Positions 9,617-18,090 of a DNA stretch of 64,000 nucleotides are shown here, piece after piece. Every line of letters begins with the position of its first letter. The first letter of the stretch is position 1. The notes under the pieces were generated by a model that saw only the letters and a list, made by a program, of their open reading frames with translations, made no database searches and was not told the DNA's origin. A program made the position numbers and the translations under genes. The stretch comes from Stutzerimonas stutzeri (GTDB lineage Bacteria > Pseudomonadota > Gammaproteobacteria > Pseudomonadales > Pseudomonadaceae): the NCBI RefSeq assembly GCF_009789555.1, contig NZ_CP046902.1:2062001-2126000 (forward strand), given 5' to 3'.

Positions 9617-11269
9617 TTAGCAACCTGATGCTAGCCGGACGATTGCGTCGCGGCTGCCAGCTTTCTCCCGAAGCAGAAACTTCTGGATCTTACCGGTAGC
9701 CGTCTTGGGCAGCTCAGTAAAGATGACTCGGCGCGGGCATTTGAAGCGTGCCAAGCGCGACTGGCAGAAGGCAATCAATTCCGCTTCGCTGGGTGTTTCG
9801 ACGCCAACCTTGAGTTCGATGAAAGCGCACGGCACCTCACCCCACTTATCGTCGGGTTGAGCAACGACGGCCGCATGCAACACGGCTGGGTGACAGTGGA
9901 TCGTTTCCTCCACCTCGATGGAAGAAATATTCTCACCGCCCGAGATGATGACATCTTTGCACCGGTCGGTAATTTGCACATAGCCATTCTCGTGAACCAC
10001 AGCGACATCGCCAGTGTGGAACCAGCCACCCGCGAATGCTTTGGAGGTGGCGCTTTCGTTTTTCAAATAACCCATCATGGTGGTATTTCCTCGAAGCAGA
10101 AGCTCCCCCGTCGTGTGTCCGTCATGGGGCACCGGTTCCAGAGATTCCGGGTCCGCGACCATCAGACTTTCAAAGGCGGCGGCGCGAGCCCCTTGGCGTA
10201 CCCGAAGGGGTCCCTGTTCATTGATCGGCAGGTCGCTCCAACCGTCTTGCCAGACGCAGCTGACGGGCGTTCCGGAAACCTCGGTTATTCCATAGACATG
10301 GTCGACGTCGAAGCCTAGCGATAGGACGGCGCTGAGCACAGTCGCGGGCGGAGGCGAGCCTGCAGTCAGTACGCGAACCGGCTTTGCCAACGGTTGGCGG
10401 CCCGCTACGTTAGCGATCATTGCCATCACAATGGGGGCCGCACAAAAATGATCGACGCCATGGCACTCAATGGCCTCGAACACGGAGTCTGCCGATACTT
10501 TACGCAGGCAGACATGGGTGCCCGCCGCTGCCGTGATTGCCCAGGTGAAGCACCAGCCGTTTGCATGGAACATGGGGAGCGTCCACAGATATCGAGGAGC
10601 ACGAACCAGTGGCCAGTTGGTCATCTGCAACATGCTCATCAAGTATGTGCCCCGATGGCTCGCTACTACGCCCTTGGGGTCCCCTGTGGTGCCTGAGGTG
10701 TAGTTCAGCGCAATCGGCTGCCACTCATCGCTCGGCCATATGCCTTCAAATTGCGGATCGCCATCGGCGAGCAGCGTTTCATAATCAATGTCGCCGATCG
10801 GGAGGCCCATCGGTGCCAGGTGGTCGTTGATATCGATCACCATGGGGCGGTTTTCCAGAAGCTCCAGCGCTGCTGCGGCGACGCCAGCAAATTCGCGATC
10901 CACCAGCAGCAGTTTGCATTCCCCATGCTGCAGGATGAATGCAACACCCTCGGCGTCGAGTCGGTGATTAATCGTATTCAGGATTGCGCCGGACAGAGGC
11001 ACGCCATAATGCGCTTCCAGCATCGCCGGCGTATTGGGTGACAAGATGGAGACGGTATCTCCAGGACCCATGCCCTTCTTGCTGAGCGCTGAAGCCAGGC
11101 GATAGCAGCGCTCGCGAGTTTCGGCCCATGTCCGGCTTAGGTCGCCGTGGATTACCGCAGCCCGGTTCGGATGCACAACCGCGGCGCGGTCGAGAAATCC
11201 GAGAGGAGTTAGCGGTAGATGATTAGCAGCGCAGCGGCCGAGCCCGCTTTCATAAGCACCAGGTTTCAT
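9617..11269 (-). CDS. Acyl-CoA synthetase (AMP-binding family, DmdB-like)
   Basis: 550-aa adenylate-forming ligase that should activate a carboxylic acid to its CoA thioester. The AMP-binding P-loop YTSGTTGDPKG is near residue 190, the adenylate-site motif YGITEVSG near 325, the ITDRCKDVIISGGENISS hinge near 430 and the catalytic Lys segment KTATGKIQKF near the C-terminus. Overall resemblance is to medium-chain or methylmercaptopropionate-type acyl-CoA ligases; the substrate cannot be read from sequence. The start has AAGGAG upstream and overlaps the nitroreductase stop by 4 nt, so both are translated from one mRNA with the upstream transporter gene. Confidence 0.9.
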   Translation of the reverse strand: MKPGAYESGLGRCAANHLPLTPLGFLDRAAVVHPNRAAVIHGDLSRTWAETRERCYRLASALSKKGMGPGDTVSILSPNTPAMLEAHYGVPLSGAILNTINHRLDAEGVAFILQHGECKLLLVDREFAGVAAAALELLENRPMVIDINDHLAPMGLPIGDIDYETLLADGDPQFEGIWPSDEWQPIALNYTSGTTGDPKGVVASHRGTYLMSMLQMTNWPLVRAPRYLWTLPMFHANGWCFTWAITAAAGTHVCLRKVSADSVFEAIECHGVDHFCAAPIVMAMIANVAGRQPLAKPVRVLTAGSPPPATVLSAVLSLGFDVDHVYGITEVSGTPVSCVWQDGWSDLPINEQGPLRVRQGARAAAFESLMVADPESLEPVPHDGHTTGELLLRGNTTMMGYLKNESATSKAFAGGWFHTGDVAVVHENGYVQITDRCKDVIISGGENISSIEVEETIHCHPAVLHAAVVAQPDDKWGEVPCAFIELKVGVETPSEAELIAFCQSRLARFKCPRRVIFTELPKTATGKIQKFLLREKAGSRDAIVRLASGC

Positions 11270-12006
11270 GGGACTGTCTCCTTATTATTGTGATGAAAAG
11301 TGGCGAACGCGTTGACCGGCTCACGGTCTGTAACGAGCGTGTTTTCGATGCTGGTTTCATCGGCATATCCAAGACTCATACCGCACACCAGCATTTGTTC
11401 GGGCGGGATGGAGAGGATCTCTGCAATAACGTTGTGGTACTTCAGAAACGCAGCCTGTGGGCATGTGTGCAGACCTCTTCCACGCGCCGCGACCATCACG
11501 CTTTGCAAGAACATTCCATAGTCGAGCAGGCTCCCTTCCTGGAGCACCCGGTCAATGGTGAAGAGCAGCCCCACCGGGGCATCGAAGAACCGATAGTTAC
11601 GGCCGTGTTGCTCATGCATGCGTTGTTTGTCGCCCTTTGCAATACCCAGCAAGCCATAGAGCTCCCAACCCACCTTTCTCCTTCGATCGACGTACGGAGC
11701 CACCCACTCGCGCGGGTAGTATTCGTAGGGATCGTCCAGGCTCATGCTCAATGACGGATTGCTGTCGATATCAGCGATGGCGAGAGAAAGGCGATCCTTC
11801 ATATCGCCAGTAACGACATGAACACGCCACGGCTGCATGTTCACGCCAGTGGCACTGAAGCGCGCAACATCAAGGATCGATTCAATCTCTTCGCGGGGCA
11901 CGGCGGTGGGCAGGAACGCTCTGATGCTGCGTCGAGTTGTAATCGCCCAATCAACCGCCTGGCTCATGAGATCCGGCGAGAGTGGCGGTTGCGATAAGCG
12001 GTTCAT
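11266..12006 (-). CDS. Nitroreductase-family FMN oxidoreductase
   Basis: 246-aa flavoprotein of the nitroreductase fold. The N-terminal AITTRRSIRAFLP supplies the FMN-phosphate-binding Arg pair, SATGVNMQPWRVHVVTG is the classic flavin-binding loop, and the C-terminal half has the expected CPQAAFLKYHNVIAEIL region. Family members reduce nitroaromatics, quinones or enoyl substrates with NAD(P)H. I prefer the ATG at 12006 to 12012 because AGGA, overlapping the transporter stop codon, lies 6 nt upstream of it. Its position between an aromatic-acid-type transporter and an acyl-CoA ligase suggests a catabolic reductase, perhaps for a nitro- or dearomatised ring acid. Confidence 0.88.
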   Translation of the reverse strand: MNRLSQPPLSPDLMSQAVDWAITTRRSIRAFLPTAVPREEIESILDVARFSATGVNMQPWRVHVVTGDMKDRLSLAIADIDSNPSLSMSLDDPYEYYPREWVAPYVDRRRKVGWELYGLLGIAKGDKQRMHEQHGRNYRFFDAPVGLLFTIDRVLQEGSLLDYGMFLQSVMVAARGRGLHTCPQAAFLKYHNVIAEILSIPPEQMLVCGMSLGYADETSIENTLVTDREPVNAFATFHHNNKETVP

Positions 12007-12014
12007 GTTCATTC

Positions 12015-13403
12015 CTACAGGCTGTTTCGATGAGCAGCGGGGCTGCCGGTCGGTTGTTGTCGGCGCGACAGTTCAAGTGCATTTTTTACTTGGGTGGAAT
12101 CAGCTCGCGACTGATTGATCATGGTCACCGCCGCCGCTCCGATCAGGCCTGCCAGACTGATGGCTAAGAAGTTCTGCTCGAGAGGCAGATTCAGCGAGAC
12201 CAACCAGCCAATAAGTACGGGCGCAACGATAGCCCCGATACGGCCTACCCCAGAAGCGAAGCCAACGCCCGTCGAACGGATGGTGGAAGGATAGAAATCG
12301 CCGGCGTAGGCGTAAGCCAACAGTTGAGTTCCGAGCGTGGATGCCCCGACGATGAAGACGACCGGGAAGAGGAGGGTCGGCGATCGGGTATAGGCTAAAC
12401 AGGTGAGAGCAATGGCCCCGACGATGTAGAAGCTGACCAGCACGTGCTTGATGTTCAGCTTGTCGCTGAGCCAGCCACCGCCAACGGCCCCGACGATAGC
12501 TCCTACGTTGAAGACGATTACGAAGTTCAGTGCCGAGCCGAGACTGAAGCCGGCCATAGCCATTAACTTGGTTAGCCAGGAATTCAGCGCATACACCATG
12601 AACAGGCCAGTCATGAATGCAGCCCAGATCATCACTGTGCTGAAGCCACGGCCATCCTTGAAAAGATTACGGATCGGAGTCTCTTCCTTACCCTGAATCG
12701 CAGGATTCCCTCTCATCTCCGTGTCGTCGCTTATGGCAAGTGTTGGCTCGATCTTTCTGGCAATCTGACGGAGCTCATCTTCACGCCGATTTTTGAGAAG
12801 GAAGCCGATGGACTCCGGCATGGTTTTGAGGATGAAAGGGATCAAGAGTACGGGTAGCCCTGCTACGTAGAACACCCACTGCCAACCATGGCTCTCGATG
12901 AGCTGCTTGGCAGTCAGTGCTACGAGAATGCCACCGACCGAATATCCGGCGAAGACAAGGGTCACTAGCCGGGTGCGGAGTTTCAACGGTGAAAACTCAC
13001 CCATCTGAGCGGTGCAGACAGGTAACACTCCACCGATACCGAGGCCGGCAATGAAGCGTGTAACGCTGAAGCTGATGGGATCGTTTGTCAGGCCAGCCGC
13101 GGCTGTGAAGATGCTGAACAGCGCTACGCACACCGCGATCATCTTCGGACGCCCTATACGGTCAGCCAGTGTTCCAAGAAACATGGCGCCTAGCATCGTA
13201 CCGAACAGTGCGGATCCAGCCATGATTCCTGCGCTGGTCGGATCGACGTTCATGTCCTGCATGATGGCCGGTAGAGCCGCGCCTACGACGGCAAGGTCAT
13301 AGCCATCAATGATCAGGATGAGCACGCACCAAAACAGGACGCGGCCATGGAAGCGGTTGAATTTTGATTCTGCCGCGAGCGCATATACGTTCACCGATTG
13401 CAT
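12015..13403 (-). CDS. MFS transporter, aromatic acid:H+ symporter (AAHS) type
   Basis: 462-aa inner-membrane carrier with twelve predicted hydrophobic segments. The first helix carries IDGYDLAVVGAALPAIM, the DGYD-type motif of PcaK/BenK carriers, followed by the MFS loop GTLADRIGRPKMIAV between helices 2 and 3 and a related loop WLSDKLNIKHV in the second half. These carriers import benzoate, 4-hydroxybenzoate or related acids with protons. It is the first gene of a three-gene minus-strand operon with the nitroreductase and acyl-CoA ligase. GAAGGAG lies ahead of the ATG. The exact substrate is unknown. Confidence 0.9.
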   Translation of the reverse strand: MQSVNVYALAAESKFNRFHGRVLFWCVLILIIDGYDLAVVGAALPAIMQDMNVDPTSAGIMAGSALFGTMLGAMFLGTLADRIGRPKMIAVCVALFSIFTAAAGLTNDPISFSVTRFIAGLGIGGVLPVCTAQMGEFSPLKLRTRLVTLVFAGYSVGGILVALTAKQLIESHGWQWVFYVAGLPVLLIPFILKTMPESIGFLLKNRREDELRQIARKIEPTLAISDDTEMRGNPAIQGKEETPIRNLFKDGRGFSTVMIWAAFMTGLFMVYALNSWLTKLMAMAGFSLGSALNFVIVFNVGAIVGAVGGGWLSDKLNIKHVLVSFYIVGAIALTCLAYTRSPTLLFPVVFIVGASTLGTQLLAYAYAGDFYPSTIRSTGVGFASGVGRIGAIVAPVLIGWLVSLNLPLEQNFLAISLAGLIGAAAVTMINQSRADSTQVKNALELSRRQQPTGSPAAHRNSL

Positions 13404-13732
13404 ATCGTGTCTCCTTCAATCTTGTTCTTGTTTGTGAAGTGCACATCTATCTGCGTCACTAGGTGTGCCGGCCTCTGGGGCTTCGCGCGCGCTCGATCGC
13501 ACCTCATCGTAGATTCGGTTTGCTGGGCATGCGGAGTGCTAGGGCAACCTGCGACAGATCGTAGGAGGTCCCGCCGGTGCGGCCTATGCCCTGGGGCATC
13601 GTTGTGATTGACCGGTCTGGACACTTCGGCGGCGAAACCAAATGCACCGCGACGGATGCAGCGGGATTCGCTGGGTGATTGCTCACCTGCTGAAAAGGGT
13701 TGGGCCGATCAGTTGAGCTGGATTGCGTTCAG
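13404..13732. other. Intergenic region between AraC regulator and transporter operon
   Basis: About 330 bp downstream of the AraC-type gene and upstream of the transporter operon, both on the minus strand. It must contain the terminator of the first and the promoter of the second, but I see neither a convincing -35/-10 pair nor a strong hairpin. No credible coding sequence is present; the short reading frames here lack ribosome-binding sites and family resemblance. Confidence 0.5.
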
Positions 13733-14758
13733 CTAATCGGCGGCGTCGTCAGCATGAGAGCGCCGGTAGGCACCGGGGCTTACACCGGTCCATTTCTTGA
13801 ACGCTCTATGGAAGGCACTGGTTTCCTGGAAACCGGTCTGTGCAGCTATGTCCGAGACGGTGAGATCGGCTTGGCATAAGAGATTTATCGCCATGTCGCG
13901 CCTAAGATTGTCCTTCAGGCGTTGGTAACTAATACCCTCGGCCTGGAGCCTCCGTTGAAGAGTGGAATTGGACATGGTCAACATCTTGGCGAGCTGGTCC
14001 AGCTCAGGCCACTGATCAGGACTCTTCTCTCGCAGGCGCTGCCTGATTTGGGCACTTATGCTCTCGTCATTGCGGTACTTCACAAGAAGGGTCGCCGGAG
14101 ACTCCTTGAGGAAAGTGGCCAGGCTGGCAGGTGTCTGAGCTACCTTGAGGTTCAGATAACTGCAGTCGAAACGAACCATCGAAACAGGTGCGTCGAAGTG
14201 AATTTCTTCACAGAAGCGCATTCGGTAGTCGCTGTCGTCGTCGGGTCTTGAGGGGCGTAAACAAAGTTCCTGGAGCGGAATGCGCCTGTTCCCGAGCCAG
14301 CACAGGAGCCCATGAACGAGTATCAGCCATGTGCCGCAGCAGTACAGCCTTCGCTTGATGCCATGGTCGCGGATGATGATATGGGCCGACCCTCCCTCCA
14401 GCTGAAGCTCCCCGTGAACGTCGTCCAATACCAGCCTCAAAAAGGACAATATCCGGCGCAAGGCCTGCTCCAGCGAGTCGCATCCGATGGCCAGGTGACA
14501 CATGGCCCGGAAGCTTCCTCGACGCATGGGATGCGTGTCGATGCCGAAGAACTCGTCATCGAGCAGATCCGACAGCGCCACCCACAGGCGCGAAAAGGCC
14601 GTAGCGGAGACTCGGGCTTGCGGGGCGGCAAGCAATGCCGGTTCGATGCCGGCTTGCTGCAGAGCAGACGAAACATCCACGCCACGCTGGAGTGCGCCAT
14701 GGAGTGCTTCATGCACCAGGCCAATTGATGTAGTTCCCTTGTCCGGGACGAGCACCAT
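13733..14758 (-). CDS. AraC-family transcriptional regulator (OruR/ArgR-like architecture)
   Basis: 341-aa regulator with an N-terminal ligand-sensing domain of the arabinose-binding-like type (about residues 10-200) and a C-terminal AraC helix-turn-helix pair (about residues 250-335: TMSNSTLQRRLQAEGISYQRL, then TVSDIAAQTGFQETSAFHRAF, then GVSPGAYRRS). I chose the ATG at 14758 because GGAG lies 5 nt upstream and the length fits the family; an in-frame GTG at 14806 would add 16 residues. It lies between the transporter operon and the divergent crotonase gene and probably controls one or both in response to a pathway metabolite. Confidence 0.88.
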   Translation of the reverse strand: MVLVPDKGTTSIGLVHEALHGALQRGVDVSSALQQAGIEPALLAAPQARVSATAFSRLWVALSDLLDDEFFGIDTHPMRRGSFRAMCHLAIGCDSLEQALRRILSFLRLVLDDVHGELQLEGGSAHIIIRDHGIKRRLYCCGTWLILVHGLLCWLGNRRIPLQELCLRPSRPDDDSDYRMRFCEEIHFDAPVSMVRFDCSYLNLKVAQTPASLATFLKESPATLLVKYRNDESISAQIRQRLREKSPDQWPELDQLAKMLTMSNSTLQRRLQAEGISYQRLKDNLRRDMAINLLCQADLTVSDIAAQTGFQETSAFHRAFKKWTGVSPGAYRRSHADDAAD

Positions 14759-15244
14759 ATTTTCTCCGTCCTGCACCGTAACCCGATTGGGTTGATCCAT
14801 ATCCACGTGGTCGGTCAGCCCGCGGCCGGGTCTCTGCCTTTACGGGTGCGCAATACGTTCCCGGTTGGCGGTATTGCCTGTCAACCCAAAGGACGTCGGA
14901 ATACCACCCTCCAGCCCTGAGTGGGTTTGGCATAACCGAGAGTTTGTCCAAACCGTTCAGGCCTGCTGAGGCTTTTGAACATTGTGGCCTCGGCCGCTGA
15001 ACGCCAACATAACTACGCTTTCGGCCAACGTGCCGCCCGGTCTGCAGGGAAAACCAACGCGCCATAGGCTAAGGAGCGCGTCGCTTGATTCGCTCAGAAG
15101 AGTCAATGCCAATGCTTGTGTGCGCAGTTGCGAATGGCAGCGAAGTAAAACGACTCTAGTCGGCGATTGCAGCAACCAGCGACCACACGTGGCTTTTATC
15201 AGTAGCTTATGCCCCAATCATTTTTCTCCCTGGAGTTGCCTTTC
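14759..15244. other. Divergent intergenic region between AraC regulator and crotonase operon
   Basis: About 480 bp separating two divergently transcribed genes, so it should hold both promoters and the AraC-type operator. Local AT content rises around 14985-15010 and 15130-15240, but I cannot name a single convincing -35/-10 pair or operator repeat. No protein with ribosome-binding site and codon bias like its neighbours is visible. Confidence 0.5.
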
Positions 15245-16015
15245 ATGAATTACCAGACTCTTCTAACTGATGAGCTCGATGGCATTGGCCTGATAACACT
15301 GAATCGCCCCGAAGCCCTCAATGCAATAAATACGGCTTTAATCGATGAACTAAGCACGGCGCTGGATTACTGTGAGCGGTCGCCAACGATTGGATGCATT
15401 CTTATCACAGGCGGCGACAAAGTATTTGCAGCCGGTGCGGACGTAAAAGAGATGTCCGAACTCTGCTATCCGGAAACCTATCTGGATGACTACCTCAGCC
15501 GTCTGGATCGGGTGGCGCAGCGGCGCAAACCGATCATAGCTGCTGTTGCTGGGCATGCCTTGGGTGGGGGGTTCGAACTGGCTCTGATGTGCGACTTCAT
15601 CATTGCCGCCGAGAATGCTCGCTTTGGGTTGCCTGAGGTCAAGCTCGGCGTCATCCCGGGCGCTGGTGGGACACAGCGGCTCGCACGGTTAGCGGGGCGC
15701 GCCAAGGCAATGGAGATGACCCTCACGGGGCGAATCATTGATGCAGCAGAGGCCGAGCGTTGTGGCGTAGTCGCCAGGGTCGTTCCTTTAGGAGAGCTTC
15801 AGGCCGTAAGCCTGGCAGCCGCAAGCCGCCTAGCGTCACAGTCTCGTACCGCAGTGATGATGATCAAGGAATGCATCAATCGAGTGGACGAGGGTGCTCT
15901 GGCTGAGGGGCTCCGATTCGAGCGCAGAATGTTCCATTCGGTTTTCGCCACCTCAGACCAGAAGGAAGGAATGAGGGCATTTGTCGACAAAAGAACGGCC
16001 AGATTCCGCCCATAG
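15245..16015 (+). CDS. Enoyl-CoA hydratase/isomerase (crotonase family)
   Basis: 256-aa crotonase, matching the usual length of about 257. Visible motifs are the N-terminal ITLNRPEALNAI, the oxyanion-hole loop FAAGADVKEM, GGGFELALMCDFIIAAENA, and the two catalytic glutamates corresponding to rat crotonase E144 (LPEVKLGVIPGAGGTQRL) and E164 (AKAMEMTLTG). Both glutamates are present, so hydration of a trans-2-enoyl-CoA is likely. The ATG at 15245 has CTGGAG at 9 nt; the ATG at 15209 is rejected because it adds a non-homologous leader. It is followed 56 bp later by a MaoC-type gene, an arrangement suited to beta-oxidation-like ring or side-chain degradation. Confidence 0.93.
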   Translation: MNYQTLLTDELDGIGLITLNRPEALNAINTALIDELSTALDYCERSPTIGCILITGGDKVFAAGADVKEMSELCYPETYLDDYLSRLDRVAQRRKPIIAAVAGHALGGGFELALMCDFIIAAENARFGLPEVKLGVIPGAGGTQRLARLAGRAKAMEMTLTGRIIDAAEAERCGVVARVVPLGELQAVSLAAASRLASQSRTAVMMIKECINRVDEGALAEGLRFERRMFHSVFATSDQKEGMRAFVDKRTARFRP

Positions 16016-16071
16016 CTCTTGCGAGCCTAGCGCAGCAATAAGCCCTTTCACCATGATTCGAGCGAGCAGGC

Positions 16072-16542
16072 ATGATAGAAAAAATACTGTACTGGGAGCA
16101 TTTCACGCTTGGGAGATCCTGGAGCGCTCAGCGTGATCATCCTGTAGAACGAGACGAAATAGTCGAGTTTGCCCTCAAATATGATCCTCTCGATATTCAT
16201 ATCTATCCCGATCAGGCGCCAAACACGCCTCTCGGCGTTCATTGTGCAAGCGGGGTGCAGACGTGGGGTATGGCGCAGCGCATGCTATGCGATGCATTTC
16301 TGCTGCGAACGCATGTCGTTGCGGGCGGCCGCATGGATAACTTTCGCCTGCTGAGCCCAGTTATGCATGGTGACATGCTCCGGCTAAAAGCGGAGGTCAT
16401 AAACGCGGCTCCGCATTTCTCGAAGGATGACCGCGGCTGGGCGGAGTTTAAAATTGAGGTATCTGCGGAAGACACAAGGGTAGTTCTCGTCTACGAGACA
16501 GCGATACTGATCATGCGAGGACTCTTCGATGGAGTTGCTTGA
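16072..16542 (+). CDS. MaoC-like hot-dog fold dehydratase
   Basis: 156-aa single hot-dog protein of the MaoC/(R)-specific enoyl-CoA hydratase family. The hydratase signature is visible as VEFALKYDPLDIHIYPDQA with the catalytic Asp and His, followed by a GVHCASGVQTWGMAQRM segment equivalent to the usual ASG-W-T helix. The C-terminal strands (RLLSPVMHGDMLRLKAEV) fit the long beta-sheet. It lies 56 bp after the crotonase gene on the same strand and probably shares its transcript. Substrate unknown; hydration or dehydration of an acyl-CoA intermediate is the natural inference. Confidence 0.8.
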   Translation: MIEKILYWEHFTLGRSWSAQRDHPVERDEIVEFALKYDPLDIHIYPDQAPNTPLGVHCASGVQTWGMAQRMLCDAFLLRTHVVAGGRMDNFRLLSPVMHGDMLRLKAEVINAAPHFSKDDRGWAEFKIEVSAEDTRVVLVYETAILIMRGLFDGVA

Positions 16543-16873
16543 GCTTTTCAAAGCAGAACGAAGCTCGGAAATAGGCAATCCCCACCTCAAGGCAGGCTTA
16601 AGGTATCCAGGCCTTTAACGCCGCCCGGATTAGTTTGGTGATTTCAAACTGTTCCGTTCTATGAGCTTTCTGCTGCAAAACGATGGCGCATACTCGACCA
16701 CTTCCTCCGGGTCGACTTCAACCCAGGCAACCGCCTCCCGCGCGTCCACAACGCCAGACGGCTATCTTTGCCAGTATTTTTGCCATATGGTCACGGCGGG
16801 TCGGCTGATCCGGTTGTTTCCGTGGCTAAATCAACGAGGCGCTGACGGTGCTTACTGAGGAGAACTAACCCGA
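16543..16873. other. Intergenic region ahead of the LysR gene
   Basis: About 330 bp. No gene is supported on the plus strand. On the minus strand an acidic 39-codon frame starting with GTG at 16749 and ending at 16630 reads like protein but has no recognised family; it may be a decayed fragment. The final bases (GAGGAGAACTAACCCGA) supply the ribosome-binding site of the LysR-type gene. Confidence 0.45.
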
Positions 16874-17785
16874 ATGAAGGACAACAGACTCCTCGAAATG
16901 CGGGTATTCAAGGCGGTGGTCGACGCCGGGGGGTTTACCGCGGCGGCGCACGTTCTGGGCCTTAGCCAACCCTTCGTCAGCCAAACCATTACACGTCTGG
17001 AAGACCGTCTGGGGGTACGCTTGTTGCACCGCTCGACACGTGGCCGGCGGCTGACAGGGGAAGGAGAGAGTTTCCTGGCATCGTGCAGGCGGATACTTGA
17101 TGACATCGAGCAGGCCGAAGCAGAGATTTCCGCCGCTCGGTCACAAGCCAGCGGCGATCTGCGAATCAGCGCGCCGTTGGCTTTCGGGTTGGATCAGGTC
17201 GTGCCACGGCTGCCTGATTTTCTGGCTCAGCATCCTTCGGTCGTGATTCATCTGGCGCTGTCAGACTCGATCGCCAACCTGATCGAAGAAAATGTGGATG
17301 TTGCGATCCGGATGGGCCGGCTAGTCGATTCATCTTTGCGGAGCCGCAAGCTATGCGATCTTCAACGGATCGTAGTTGCCGCGCCACGCTATTTAGAGGC
17401 TCACGGGCAACCTGGAAGGCCACAAGACCTTAACGGTCATAACTGCCTCTTGTGGGAAGGCCCCCTTGATCATCTGAACAGATGGCCATTCATGGAAGAC
17501 GGCAACCTTCACACGTTGCAGGTCAAAGGCAACTTCCAGAGCACCAGTGGACAAACCCTATTCGAGCTCTGCACCGCCGGGGTGGGCATCATGCGCCTGG
17601 CAGAGCACCTCGCCTTGCCGGCCATCAGGCGCGGCTCGCTTGTTTCGCTACTCGACCGCTATCGCGTGCATGACGATACCGCCATTCATGCGGTGTTTCT
17701 GCCTGAACGTGAGGTTCTGCCGCGGACTCGGAGCTTCGTCGACTATCTAGTTGACGTGTTCGCCACCCCTCCGTGGACGAGTTAA
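16874..17785 (+). CDS. LysR-family transcriptional regulator
   Basis: 303-aa LysR-type regulator. The N-terminal winged helix-turn-helix is clear (residues 5-65: MRVFKAVVDAGGFTAAAHVL, SQPFVSQTITRLEDRLGVRL, LLHRSTRGRRLTGEGE), followed by the linker helix and a periplasmic-binding-protein-like effector domain starting about residue 95 (GDLRISAPLAFGLDQVVPRL). GAGGAG precedes the ATG. It is on the same strand as, and upstream of, the TRAP transporter genes, so control of that transporter is likely, though LysR proteins more often face their target divergently. Confidence 0.93.
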   Translation: MKDNRLLEMRVFKAVVDAGGFTAAAHVLGLSQPFVSQTITRLEDRLGVRLLHRSTRGRRLTGEGESFLASCRRILDDIEQAEAEISAARSQASGDLRISAPLAFGLDQVVPRLPDFLAQHPSVVIHLALSDSIANLIEENVDVAIRMGRLVDSSLRSRKLCDLQRIVVAAPRYLEAHGQPGRPQDLNGHNCLLWEGPLDHLNRWPFMEDGNLHTLQVKGNFQSTSGQTLFELCTAGVGIMRLAEHLALPAIRRGSLVSLLDRYRVHDDTAIHAVFLPEREVLPRTRSFVDYLVDVFATPPWTS

Positions 17786-18090
17786 CGGGCCATATATAGC
17801 TGTCAGCAATAATTATTATTAGATAGGCTATGTTGACGCTCGCCGAGTAATACCTATAAATTGAAACCAAAATAATAAGAGGCTGTTCGGCGCTCTGCCA
17901 GCGCTGACAGGAAGTATACTCTGCTAGTCCCTGCATGGCTTATAAAAGGTCGCGCATGGCGCGGCCGTTAAAAATAATAATTACCATTCACAGACGAAAC
18001 TTCGTATAACAAAGAGGAAAGCATTCGAACGCGTGCCAAGGTATCCAGCCTGGCTCTGATGATTCCCGACAATAATAAGGACTAAAAATA
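17786..18090. other. AT-rich leader upstream of the TRAP operon
   Basis: About 305 bp, markedly richer in A and T than its surroundings. It contains the promoter candidate at 17833-17860 and ends in AAGGAC ahead of the dctP-type ATG. The long untranslated leader of about 220 nt that this promoter would give could carry regulation, but I see no recognisable riboswitch. Confidence 0.45.
17833..17860 (+). promoter_or_regulatory. Candidate sigma-70 promoter for the TRAP operon
   Basis: TTGACG at 17833-17838 and TATAAA at 17855-17860 are separated by 16 bp, a near-consensus sigma-70 arrangement within an AT-rich region 230 bp ahead of the substrate-binding-protein gene. The upstream LysR gene ends 47 bp before it, so the promoter can serve only the TRAP genes. 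Confidence 0.55.

Noticed and set aside
9576..9620. Short plus-strand frame reading MLTDTDLEAISQSR, similar to the start of phage-type integrases
   Set aside because: Only a handful of residues resemble an integrase N-terminus, and a stop follows at once; no other integrase segment is found.
16661..16858. 65-codon plus-strand frame before the LysR gene
   Set aside because: Low-complexity Ser/Thr-rich start, no ribosome-binding site and no recognisable family.
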